64,000 nucleotides of DNA from Candidatus Gastranaerophilales bacterium. Lineage in GTDB: Bacteria; Cyanobacteriota; Vampirovibrionia; Gastranaerophilales; Gastranaerophilaceae. The notes beneath the pieces are model-generated. The model was given only the letters and a program-made list of their open reading frames with translations, searched no databases and had not been told where the DNA came from. Position 1 is the stretch's first letter; the number at the start of each line of letters is the position of its first letter. The position numbers and the translations under genes are program-made. This document shows positions 27,981-34,522 of this stretch, piece after piece. The stretch spans positions 1 to 64,000 of the forward strand of contig CALUZA010000046.1 in NCBI GenBank assembly GCA_944325185.1, given 5' to 3'.

Positions 27981-28083
27981 AAATGCGAAGCCGGTGCGAT
28001 AATCGATAAGGCGTTGAGCCTTAGCGTTTAAGCAGTCGATGAGCGACGTGGAAATCTTTGATTTCCTCAGGAGCTATAAGTAT
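27981..28083 (+). repeat. Structured repeat element T2
   Basis: This 103-nt insert has the complete module set: a stem TAAGGC/GCCTTA with GTTGA loop (28007-28023, extended by CG/CG), then GAGCGACGTG, a 9-position hairpin (28048-28068) with a conserved T-T mismatch, and CAGGAGC. The layout matches E1 and E2 after groEL, but the stem sequences differ while pairing is kept. No ORF or promoter is evident. Confidence 0.75.
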
Positions 28084-28097
28084 AAAACTGAATATTT

Positions 28098-28171
28098 GCG
28101 CTTGTAGCTCAGCTGGATAGAGTGTTTGGCTACGAACCAAAAGGTCGGGGGTTCGAATCCCTCCAAGCGCG
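28098..28171 (+). tRNA. tRNA-Arg (anticodon ACG)
   Basis: The 74-nt cloverleaf has a 7-bp acceptor stem GCGCTTG/CAAGCGC, a D-stem GCTC/GAGT, an anticodon stem TTGG/CCAA around the loop CTACGAA (anticodon ACG) and a T-arm with GTTCGAATC. The 3' CCA is not encoded. A strong terminator follows. The 14 nt upstream plus the first 17 nt are duplicated twice upstream, and the last 11 nt are duplicated downstream, marking the gene as a recombination or integration site. Confidence 0.97.
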
Positions 28172-28229
28172 TATTAAAAAAAGAAGCTAAAAAAATGCTT
28201 CTTTTTTTACACGACACTTGTCGGGATGC
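28161..28229 (+). repeat. 69-bp direct repeat at the tRNA 3' end, copy 1
   Basis: This covers the last 11 nt of tRNA-Arg (CTCCAAGCGCG), its terminator and the trailing sequence to GGGATGC. It is identical to 28293-28361. A repeat that starts in the 3' end of a tRNA is the usual form of an attachment site for integrative elements. Confidence 0.9.
28176..28208 (+). terminator. Terminator of tRNA-Arg
   Basis: A perfect 12-bp stem AAAAAAAGAAGC with GCTTCTTTTTTT (28176-28187 with 28197-28208) has a 9-nt A-rich loop. Confidence 0.9.
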
Positions 28230-28292
28230 AACCGCTTCGCTTTTGCCCTCTCAAAAAACTTGCCCATTGGGGCAACTTTTTTTCGGCAGAGT
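28230..28292 (+). other. 63-nt segment between the two 69-bp repeats
   Basis: There is no ORF. It contains a terminator-like hairpin TTGCCC/GGGCAA (28260-28265 with 28270-28275) followed by CTTTTTTT. It joins directly to the second tRNA 3' end copy at 28293 and may be the remnant of an integrated element. Confidence 0.5.
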
Positions 28293-28361
28293 CTCCAAGC
28301 GCGTATTAAAAAAAGAAGCTAAAAAAATGCTTCTTTTTTTACACGACACTTGTCGGGATGC
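28293..28361 (+). repeat. 69-bp direct repeat, copy 2 (att-like)
   Basis: This is identical to 28161-28229, including the tRNA 3' 11 nt and a second copy of the terminator hairpin (28308-28340). Its right end joins abruptly to a truncated XRE regulator gene at 28362. Confidence 0.9.
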
Positions 28362-28414
28362 TTCCTCAACTCTTTTATGCGATTTGCTAATTTTTGTAGT
28401 AAAACTTTATCCAT
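28337..28414 (-). pseudogene. Truncated XRE regulator remnant
   Basis: From an ATG at 28414 the first 18 codons (MDKVLLQKLANRIKELRK) are nearly identical to the start of the XRE gene at 28863. The frame then passes into the duplicated tRNA downstream sequence and stops after 25 codons. The rest of the gene, including the HTH, is gone. The break at 28361/28362 coincides with the end of the 69-bp repeat. Confidence 0.8.
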
Positions 28415-28417
28415 AAA

Positions 28418-28633
28418 TTAATCTTTAAAATCAAACAAATCCTTAACTTCAAGCCCTAAATTGTCAGCTATAATTTTTAACTTAGTAACAGTAACATCTG
28501 TTTTAGCAAGTTCAAGTAAGCTAATCATTGATCTTGATACACCATTTACGCCAAGGTCATCTTGCGTTAATTTTCTTTCTTCTCTTAAATATTTTAATCT
28601 TTTTGCTAATTTTTCTAAAAAAGGCTTGTTCAT
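28418..28633 (-). CDS. Small XRE-family HTH regulator
   Basis: The protein has 71 aa and is essentially one XRE helix-turn-helix: LTQDDLGVNGVSRSMISLLELAKTDV, with a C-terminal VKDLFDFKD. It is one of three intact small XRE genes arranged in tandem on this strand within 1 kb, 17 nt after the next copy upstream. Such proteins are typical repressors of phage or integrative elements and toxin-antitoxin loci; the target is unknown. Confidence 0.8.
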   Translation of the reverse strand: MNKPFLEKLAKRLKYLREERKLTQDDLGVNGVSRSMISLLELAKTDVTVTKLKIIADNLGLEVKDLFDFKD

Positions 28634-28650
28634 TTTTGTTTATCAACTAA

Positions 28651-28863
28651 CTAAAAATTTAAAAATTCAGCTAATGTTAGATTAAAAGCTTTGGCTATTT
28701 TGTTCAATTTGGAAAAGCTTACATCATTTTGAGCAGTTTCAATATTCCCTAAAGTAGAGCGTGCAATTTTGGCTAAATCCGCTAAATCATCTTGAGTGTA
28801 TTTATTTAATTTCCTCAACTCTTTTATGCGATTTGCTAATTTTTGCAATATTGTTTTATCCAT
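28651..28863 (-). CDS. Small XRE-family HTH regulator
   Basis: The protein has 70 aa. The HTH core is YTQDDLADLAKIARSTLGNIETA, and it ends LAEFLNF, as does the 29228 gene. Its first 18 codons are repeated in the truncated remnant at 28337-28414, showing local tandem duplication. It lies 31 nt downstream of the RHH gene and probably shares its transcript. Confidence 0.8.
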   Translation of the reverse strand: MDKTILQKLANRIKELRKLNKYTQDDLADLAKIARSTLGNIETAQNDVSFSKLNKIAKAFNLTLAEFLNF

Positions 28864-28894
28864 AAATTGTTAATGATTAACCTATTGATAAATA

Positions 28895-29068
28895 TTAAAG
28901 TTTATCTGTATTTTTATCTAAATGTTTGATAGCATATTCACAACATTGTTGCACCAAATTATTAAGAGATACCCCCTTATTTTGTGCTATTGTTTGTAAT
29001 TTTTGCACTAATTTTAAAGGTAATCTGAATGTTTTATTTGTCATTTCTGTTTTTTCAACTTTAAACAT
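28895..29068 (-). CDS. Small ribbon-helix-helix DNA-binding protein
   Basis: The 57-aa gene starts at the ATG complementary to 29066-29068. GAGGTG 5 nt upstream is a strong ribosome site. The sequence has the RHH pattern: an N-terminal strand TNKTFRLPLKLVQKL, then two helices (AQNKGVSLNNLVQQCCEYAI). Arc/MetJ-type and antitoxin RHH proteins have this size. It heads the tandem XRE genes. Repeats of AGTGCAA upstream (near 29090 and 29140) could be its operator (inference). Confidence 0.75.
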   Translation of the reverse strand: MFKVEKTEMTNKTFRLPLKLVQKLQTIAQNKGVSLNNLVQQCCEYAIKHLDKNTDKL

Positions 29069-29160
29069 GTTCACCTCACTATTTATATTAAGTGCAATTT
29101 TTGATTATTTATATACCCTATTTATACACTTAAATATTTAGTGCAAATTGCAATATATCA

Positions 29161-29169
29161 TGCTATAAT
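29161..29169 (+). promoter_or_regulatory. Extended -10 promoter, orphan
   Basis: TGCTATAAT is a perfect extended -10 on the plus strand. Downstream at 29212-29231 lie GAGG, 7 nt, ATG ATT TAA: a start signal with no gene. The promoter may belong to a plus-strand gene whose body has been lost. Confidence 0.5.
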
Positions 29170-29211
29170 TCATTGGTGCATTATAGATAGAAATAATTTT
29201 ATAACTGAATT

Positions 29212-29231
29212 GAGGAAATATAATGATTTAA
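29212..29231 (+). other. Stranded ribosome site and two-codon ORF
   Basis: GAGGAAATATA followed by ATG ATT TAA looks like a normal translation start cut off after two codons, exactly where the 3' end of the convergent XRE gene (stop at 29228) begins. This suggests a recombination junction. Confidence 0.45.
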
Positions 29232-29440
29232 AAATTTAAAAATTCAACTAATGACAAATCAAAAGCTTTGGCAATATTCAATAACGTGAGGTATTTAGGC
29301 TCAACTAATCCTTTTTCTATTCTGCTTATCGTAGAAGGTTCAAGACCATTTTTATAGCATAAAGCACTAATTGTTAGTTTTCTTTCTTTTCGTAATTTCT
29401 TTATATGATTACCCAGTTTTTGTAATTCATTGCTTTGCAT
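29228..29440 (-). CDS. Small XRE-family HTH regulator
   Basis: The protein has 70 aa with an XRE HTH (KLTISALCYKNGLEPSTISRIEKGL) and the same LVEFLNF-type end as the 28651 gene, so the two are paralogues. It is divergent from the HAD-like gene; the intergenic region holds a 28-bp perfect palindrome that may be its operator. Confidence 0.8.
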   Translation of the reverse strand: MQSNELQKLGNHIKKLRKERKLTISALCYKNGLEPSTISRIEKGLVEPKYLTLLNIAKAFDLSLVEFLNF

Positions 29441-29467
29441 ATATGCAATTTTAATGCTACCATTTAA

Positions 29468-29495
29468 TTATTTTTTGCATGCATGCAAAAAATAA
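29468..29495. promoter_or_regulatory. 28-bp perfect palindrome, candidate operator
   Basis: The sequence is its own reverse complement over 28 nt, centred on GCATGCATGC with A6/T6 flanks (29468-29495). It lies between the divergent XRE gene (start 29440) and the HAD-like gene (start 29523), the expected place for a dimeric HTH repressor site. Confidence 0.6.
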
Positions 29496-29522
29496 AAAAT
29501 AAAATAGAAAGGTTTATCTTAA

Positions 29523-29858
29523 ATGTTCACTAAAAAAATACTTATAGATTTAGACGGCGTACTAAATGAATATGGAAAAGAGAAATTCAATGAAAATTAC
29601 ATTCCTAAAATCAAAATCGGGGCTTATGAATTTTTGGAAATATTATCTAAAAAAGCTGAATTGTATCTTTTTACATCAAGAAATCTAATACTTGCAACTA
29701 AATGGCTAATTAATAACAACTTAGATAAATTTTTTAAAGATGTAACAAATATAAAATTACCGTCTTATCTTTATATCGACGATAGAACAATTTGTTTTAA
29801 GGGAGATTATAATAAAACTCTTGAAGAAATTGAAAATTTTAAAGTTTATTGGAAATAA
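29523..29858 (+). CDS. Small HAD-like phosphatase domain protein
   Basis: The protein has 111 aa. ILIDLDGVLNEYG at the N-terminus gives the HAD DxD motif (D9, D11). LYLFTSRN is motif II, and SYLYIDDRTICF is the acidic motif III/IV region. It is shorter than usual and has no cap domain, resembling small phage-borne HAD hydrolases. GAAAGG lies about 10 nt before the ATG. It probably removes phosphate from a small molecule or nucleic acid end; the substrate is unknown. It lies in the accessory region. Confidence 0.7.
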   Translation: MFTKKILIDLDGVLNEYGKEKFNENYIPKIKIGAYEFLEILSKKAELYLFTSRNLILATKWLINNNLDKFFKDVTNIKLPSYLYIDDRTICFKGDYNKTLEEIENFKVYWK

Positions 29859-29884
29859 AATATTCTTCTTTATTTAACTTTCAA

Positions 29885-30775
29885 CTATCTTCTATAAACC
29901 TTTGTTATGAAAGGAATAAATCCGAATAAATTATATTTTATTTTATCTTCAAAATAGTAAATTTTTATAATATTAATATTAAATAGTTTTATGTATGCTT
30001 TTTTGTTGGGATGAGGGATATTTTTTTTGTTGTAGCTTATATTAATATTGTGCTTTTTAGAGAATTCTATTAATTCATTCATAGCCCATTTGTAGTCATT
30101 AATGTGTTTTTTTGAATATGCTGCAACGGTTGAGGAGTTGTTTTTTCTGTAATGGTAGTATGTATTTGGAACTGTTACCAAATCACCCATATAGTATAAA
30201 ATTTTAATTAAAATTGCTGCATCTTCGAAAAATCTTCCATTTTCAAAATTTAAATTTGTTTTTTTGAAATTTTCGGTATTATATATTTTATTGTATACAT
30301 AATTGTATTTAGGTATTTCGACAATTTTTACTTTAGCATTAATATCTTTTGCTATCTGTATATTTTTATATTTTATTTTTAATTTTTCAAATATTTTTCC
30401 ACTTCTTTTGAATCCGCAACATGCAATATCACAGTTATGTTTTATTGCGGCATTGTATAGTTTTTCAAAATAATTTTTATCAACCCAGTCATCTGAATCA
30501 ACAAAGCCCAGAAATTCACCCTTTGCTTTTTTAATTCCTATGTTTCTCGCTTTTGATTGTCCTTCATTTTCTTTTTCAATTATTTTAATTCTTTTGTCTT
30601 TAAGTGCAAACTTTTTTAAAATTTTTCCGGAGTTATCCGTTGAGCCGTCATTGATACATATAATTTCTATATTTTGTAGAGTTTGGTTAACTAAACTGTC
30701 TAAACATTTTTTAAGATATTTTTCGGTATTATAAATTGGAATAATTATTGAAATTTTAATTTTTTTATTTGCCAT
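29885..30775 (-). CDS. Family 2 glycosyltransferase
   Basis: The protein has 296 aa. The GT-A fold start ISIIIPIYNTEKYLKKCLDSL, the nucleotide-binding ICINDGSTDNS and the DxD-like GFVDSDDWV are all GT2 hallmarks. The enzyme transfers a sugar from a nucleotide donor, most likely in surface polysaccharide synthesis. GAAGG precedes the ATG. It stands alone among regulator genes, which suggests acquisition with the accessory region. Confidence 0.9.
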   Translation of the reverse strand: MANKKIKISIIIPIYNTEKYLKKCLDSLVNQTLQNIEIICINDGSTDNSGKILKKFALKDKRIKIIEKENEGQSKARNIGIKKAKGEFLGFVDSDDWVDKNYFEKLYNAAIKHNCDIACCGFKRSGKIFEKLKIKYKNIQIAKDINAKVKIVEIPKYNYVYNKIYNTENFKKTNLNFENGRFFEDAAILIKILYYMGDLVTVPNTYYHYRKNNSSTVAAYSKKHINDYKWAMNELIEFSKKHNINISYNKKNIPHPNKKAYIKLFNINIIKIYYFEDKIKYNLFGFIPFITKVYRR

Positions 30776-30845
30776 TTTTACCTTCTGATTTGCGTTTTTA
30801 TATGTTGTTATTTTTTCATAAATAAAATAAAAAGTCTACATTACT

Positions 30846-30880
30846 ACGAATTATATATAAATAATAATTCGTTAATTCGT
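30846..30880. promoter_or_regulatory. Repeated ACGAATT half-sites upstream of XRE gene
   Basis: ACGAATTAT (30846-30854) and ATAATTCGT (30864-30872) form a perfect 9-bp inverted repeat, and a third AATTCGT follows at 30874-30880. They sit 50-85 nt upstream of the XRE start at 30931, so autoregulation is plausible. Confidence 0.5.
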
Positions 30881-30930
30881 CCTTATATATTCATATATTT
30901 TGTTGAAAAATTGAAAGAGGATTTAGTGTA

Positions 30931-31296
30931 ATGAACGTAGAAAATAATAAAATTGAATTTGGTAAGAAGATTAAGCGATTGAGAAAGGAAAAAGGCCTGA
31001 CACAAGAACAATTATCTGAATTAATAGGTATTGATAACAGACATTTATCAAGAATTGAAACAGGTATACATTATCCTACGTTTAAAATAATGAAAAAGTT
31101 AGCTAAAGCCCTTGATGTTAATTTGGAAAGTTTAGATGAAGTTTCGATTGATGACACAATAGTTTCGGATAAAATTTATTTAAAATCTCTACAAATATTA
31201 AATTCTGCTAAAACGGATGAAGAAAAGAAATATTATTATAAGGTTTTAGCATTAGCTAAGTTAGGTTTAAAGATAAATTCAAACAACAATTGTTGA
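30931..31296 (+). CDS. XRE-family HTH transcriptional regulator
   Basis: The protein has 121 aa. The HTH (LTQEQLSELIGIDNRHLSRIE) fills residues 10-65, and a helical tail of about 50 residues follows. It resembles the regulator at 330-674 in the HTH and the following HYPTFKIMKKLAKALDVNLE segment. GAGG lies 10 nt before the ATG. Candidate operators lie upstream. Confidence 0.85.
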   Translation: MNVENNKIEFGKKIKRLRKEKGLTQEQLSELIGIDNRHLSRIETGIHYPTFKIMKKLAKALDVNLESLDEVSIDDTIVSDKIYLKSLQILNSAKTDEEKKYYYKVLALAKLGLKINSNNNC

Positions 31297-31334
31297 AATA
31301 ATTAAAGTATAAATAAAATCATAGCTTATAACTT

Positions 31335-31865
31335 CTAGAATTTATTCGATAAGCCTTTTGAAATTAATGCGCTGTTAAAATCGGCATTATGTATTCTTGA
31401 TAGCCCTTTGATTAGTTCATCATATCGCCTTAAAGTTTTTTCTCTGATGATTTTTAGTTTTGAAAGTTCCTGATTGCAAGCGTTTTGCATTGCGGTTTTA
31501 TATTTTTGGTCAACAGCTTTTCTTTTGGCTTTTAAGTTTTCTATTTCTTTATTTTGGTTTGATTTTAACTGCATTAAATCAAAAATATCCGTAAAATATT
31601 GAGCAATTTTTCTTGCATTATCCTTTGGAGGTTTTATTTGAAATGAGTGTCTGGCTTGCATTATACCGTTTTCTTCAAGTGTAACTCTTGATTGTTCAAA
31701 ATCTTCAACATAAAGTGTTTGATTTGGGTATGATGAAGTATTTTTTTTAAAAACATCGCAAATTTCTCTTTGCTTTTGATGAAAATTTTGAAAAGCTTCG
31801 CCTTCTTGTCCTTTTGCAAGAGGTATCAATTTTGCAGTGAAATTTATGTTACTTATGTTTTTCAT
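31335..31865 (-). CDS. Uncharacterised helical protein
   Basis: The protein has 176 aa and no recognised domain. It starts MKNISNINFTAKLIPLAKG and has a coiled-coil-like second half (about 95-150, rich in K/E/Q). No signal peptide or membrane helix. Codon use matches its neighbours. It is divergent from the MATE gene. The short NINFTAKLIP start recalls N-termini I associate with Gastranaerophilales hypothetical proteins, but I cannot verify that here. Confidence 0.6.
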   Translation of the reverse strand: MKNISNINFTAKLIPLAKGQEGEAFQNFHQKQREICDVFKKNTSSYPNQTLYVEDFEQSRVTLEENGIMQARHSFQIKPPKDNARKIAQYFTDIFDLMQLKSNQNKEIENLKAKRKAVDQKYKTAMQNACNQELSKLKIIREKTLRRYDELIKGLSRIHNADFNSALISKGLSNKF

Positions 31866-31940
31866 TCTAAAGTTATAAAACTTGTAAATAAAATTTGTTG
31901 TTTATAAATTTTTCGTTTATTATATCTTTTTGAGGGGCTT

Positions 31941-33308
31941 ATGGCAACAAAAGAATTAACAATCGGTAATCCTTTTAAATTAATTTTAAATTTTATGTTT
32001 CCGATATTAATTGGAAACATGTTTCAGCAGTTTTATAATTTAGTTGATGCTTTGATTGTGGGCAGAACTCTTGGAATTAATGCGCTTGGTGCTGTTGGAG
32101 CAACTGGACCTTTAATTTTTCTTTTTATAAGTTTTATTTTTGCTACTACTCAGGGTTTTTCCGTTGTTACGGCTCAAAAATTCGGAGCAAGAGATTATGA
32201 AATGGTTAAAAAATCAGTTGGGACATCTTTTATATTATCTTTTGTTTTAACTATAATTTTAACTGTATTGTCGGCTCCTTTTGCCTATCAAATGTTAGAT
32301 TTTTTAAGAACTCCTTCGGATATAATAGAGCCTGCTTATGAATATCTTTTTATTATGTTTGTCGGTATTTTTGCTACGGTTTTTTATAATTTGTCCTCTA
32401 ATATAATAAGGGCATTGGGAGATAGTAAGACTCCTTTGTATTTTTTGATTTTTGCTTCAATATTAAATATTTTTCTCGATTTATTGTTTATTTTAAAATT
32501 TGGCATGGGAGTAAGCGGTGCTGCTTGGGCAACTGTTATATCTCAAGCTGTTGCAACGGTTTTGTGTATAGTTTTTATGTTTATTAAATTCCCAATTTTA
32601 AAATTGAGAAAAAAAGATTGGGAAATTGATAAAAGCTTTGCTTATGAACATCTTTATGTCGGTATTCCTATGGGATTTCAAATGTCTGTGTTGTCAATTG
32701 GAATAATTGCCCTGCAATTTGTTTTGAATGGCTTAGGTTCAATTGCTGTTGCTGCCTATACAACTGCAATGCGTGTTGATCAATTGTTTTCTCAAATATA
32801 CCTTGCTTTGGGGGCAACTATGGCGACATATACCGCTCAAAATTTCGGTGCAAAAAAAATGTCCAGAATTAAAGAAGGAGCAAAAGCAAGTATTTTGATA
32901 GCTTTTATTGCAAGCGTTCTTGCGGTAGCGTTTTTAACATTTTTCTCAAAAGCAATAGTTGCAATGTTTATGGATAAACCCCATCCTGAGGTTATAAGGC
33001 TTGCGGTTATGTATATTCATATAATTATGATATTTTTCTTTTTCCTTGGAATTTTGATTATTTATAGAAATATTTTACAAGGTATGGGAAATGTGACAGC
33101 GCCTCTTGCTTCTGGCGTTGCAGAACTTATAGCAAGAACTTTATGTGCATTTGTTTTGGGGCATTATTTCGGATATTTGGGTATTTGTCTTTCAACTCCT
33201 GCTGCTTGGGTTGCAGCGGCTATTGTTTTATATGTCGGCTATAAGATTAGTCTTGTAAAAAATTTGAAAAAAATTAGGGCTCAAAATAAGAAGTTAATTT
33301 CTGAATAA
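31941..33308 (+). CDS. MATE-family efflux transporter
   Basis: The protein has 455 aa and twelve predicted membrane helices in two homologous halves. It starts IGNPFKLILNFMFPILIGNMFQQFYNLVDALIVGR, the usual MATE/DinF-like opening. It exports cationic drugs or metabolites against Na+ or H+. GAGGGGCTT precedes the ATG. Its last 35 nt overlap the convergent small gene. Confidence 0.93.
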   Translation: MATKELTIGNPFKLILNFMFPILIGNMFQQFYNLVDALIVGRTLGINALGAVGATGPLIFLFISFIFATTQGFSVVTAQKFGARDYEMVKKSVGTSFILSFVLTIILTVLSAPFAYQMLDFLRTPSDIIEPAYEYLFIMFVGIFATVFYNLSSNIIRALGDSKTPLYFLIFASILNIFLDLLFILKFGMGVSGAAWATVISQAVATVLCIVFMFIKFPILKLRKKDWEIDKSFAYEHLYVGIPMGFQMSVLSIGIIALQFVLNGLGSIAVAAYTTAMRVDQLFSQIYLALGATMATYTAQNFGAKKMSRIKEGAKASILIAFIASVLAVAFLTFFSKAIVAMFMDKPHPEVIRLAVMYIHIIMIFFFFLGILIIYRNILQGMGNVTAPLASGVAELIARTLCAFVLGHYFGYLGICLSTPAAWVAAAIVLYVGYKISLVKNLKKIRAQNKKLISE

Positions 33309-33519
33309 CTCTTTTAAAGAAATCAGCCATTGAATTTGTTTCTTTGCTTTTTGGAATTATATATCCGGCTTTAACATTTTTAAGACGTTTTTGAAATCTG
33401 TCGTAATCAAGTTCTTGTAAGATTCTTTGAGTTTTTTTGGCATTTCTTGTTGCCATGTCGAATTTCAGACTTTTGGGCATATTTGTTCTTGGTATTAAAT
33501 TTTTTAATTTTTGAAACAT
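33274..33519 (-). CDS. Uncharacterised small basic protein
   Basis: The protein has 81 aa, is rich in Lys/Arg and has no signal peptide or membrane helix. It is accepted as a gene because AAAGGAGA stands 4-5 nt before the ATG, and no other gene covers most of it. The 3' end overlaps the MATE gene by 35 nt in convergent orientation. I do not recognise its family. Confidence 0.6.
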   Translation of the reverse strand: MFQKLKNLIPRTNMPKSLKFDMATRNAKKTQRILQELDYDRFQKRLKNVKAGYIIPKSKETNSMADFFKRVIQKLTSYFEP

Positions 33520-33610
33520 TTTATCTCCTTTGCATATCTATAAAACAACAAAAAAAATTATATTGTTTTAATATTAAAAAATTTTAAAAAATTAATAACT
33601 ATTTGTTTTG

Positions 33611-33619
33611 TGCAATAAT
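33611..33619 (+). promoter_or_regulatory. Extended -10 box directly before the EamA gene
   Basis: TGCAATAAT (extended -10, one mismatch to TGnTATAAT) ends 6 nt before the ATG at 33626. No Shine-Dalgarno sequence is present, which suggests a leaderless transcript. The same box and distance occur before the gene at 58976 on the other strand. Confidence 0.45.
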
Positions 33620-33625
33620 GTAAAT

Positions 33626-34522
33626 ATGGAAAAAAGTTCGAAGCGTGCATTTTTGGATTTACATATTTCAATTTTACTTGCCGGTCTGACAGGTTTATTC
33701 GGTCGTTTAGTAACCTTAAATGAGGGTTTGCTCACATTTTGGCGATTGTTTTTGACTGTCGGTATTTTTTGTATAATTACATTTTTTACAAGAAAATTTT
33801 ATAAAGTAAAATTAAAAGATTTTTTTAAAATTGCAGCAGTTGGAGGGCTTTTGGGGCTTCATTGGGTATTTTTTTATGGCAGTATAAAATATTCAAATAT
33901 ATCTGTCGGAACTGTTTGTCTTTCTTTAATAAGTTTTTTTACTGCAATAATTGACCCTATTGTTAATAAACACAGGTATTTTAAACATGAATTTTTATTT
34001 AGCCTCATAACAATATTTGGTATAGTTTTGATTTTCAATTTTGACAGCGGATATAGAACAGGGGTTATTATAGGTATTTTTTCGGCACTTTTAGCTGCAT
34101 TATTCACAATATTTAATAAAAAAGTTGCAAAATATAATCTTGAAACCGTTTTGTTTTATGAAATGGTGGGCGGCTTTATTTGTATAAGTGCTTTTTTACC
34201 TTTTTATTTACATTTTTTCCCTGTTAAAAATATATTTCCTGTAGGATTAGATTTATTTTATCTTGTTATATTGGCCTTATTTTGTACGGTATTTTTGTAT
34301 TATTTTCAAATTAGCGCGCTAAAAAAGCTTTCGGCATTTAGTGTGAATTTGTCTTATAATCTTGAACCGGTATATACAATAATCCTTGCAATGATTATAT
34401 TCCATGAATATAAAGATTTGAATATCGCTTTTTACATAGGATTTTTTGCTATTTTAGTTTCGGTTATACTCGAAAGCTTGTATGTTGCAAAATGGAGTAA
34501 AAAATTTAATAAAACCAATTAA
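33626..34522 (+). CDS. EamA/DMT-family transporter
   Basis: The protein has 298 aa and ten predicted membrane helices in two EamA repeats (GGLLGLHWVFFYGSIKYSNIS in the first; VFLYYFQISALKKLSAFSVNLSY split in the second). Family members export or import metabolites such as amino acids. The ATG at 33626 is preferred; the frame remains open to a TTG at 33608. The last 4 nt overlap the convergent gene. Confidence 0.85.
   Translation: MEKSSKRAFLDLHISILLAGLTGLFGRLVTLNEGLLTFWRLFLTVGIFCIITFFTRKFYKVKLKDFFKIAAVGGLLGLHWVFFYGSIKYSNISVGTVCLSLISFFTAIIDPIVNKHRYFKHEFLFSLITIFGIVLIFNFDSGYRTGVIIGIFSALLAALFTIFNKKVAKYNLETVLFYEMVGGFICISAFLPFYLHFFPVKNIFPVGLDLFYLVILALFCTVFLYYFQISALKKLSAFSVNLSYNLEPVYTIILAMIIFHEYKDLNIAFYIGFFAILVSVILESLYVAKWSKKFNKTN

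Noticed and set aside
27808-28083. Group I or II intron in tRNA-Arg
   Set aside because: The inserts are short, lie in the D-loop rather than the anticodon loop, and the complete tRNA stands separately downstream, so nothing needs to be spliced.
27778-28114. Three evenly placed repeats suggesting a CRISPR array
   Set aside because: The repeats are copies of a tRNA 5' half, the spacers of 142 and 103 nt share sequence with each other, and no cas genes are present.
28230-28292. A small gene between the 69-bp repeats
   Set aside because: No start codon with a plausible ribosome site and the segment contains a terminator.
28126-28416. ORF of 96 aa on the plus strand
   Set aside because: It runs through the tRNA, its terminators and the duplicated repeat; it is an artefact of the repeat.
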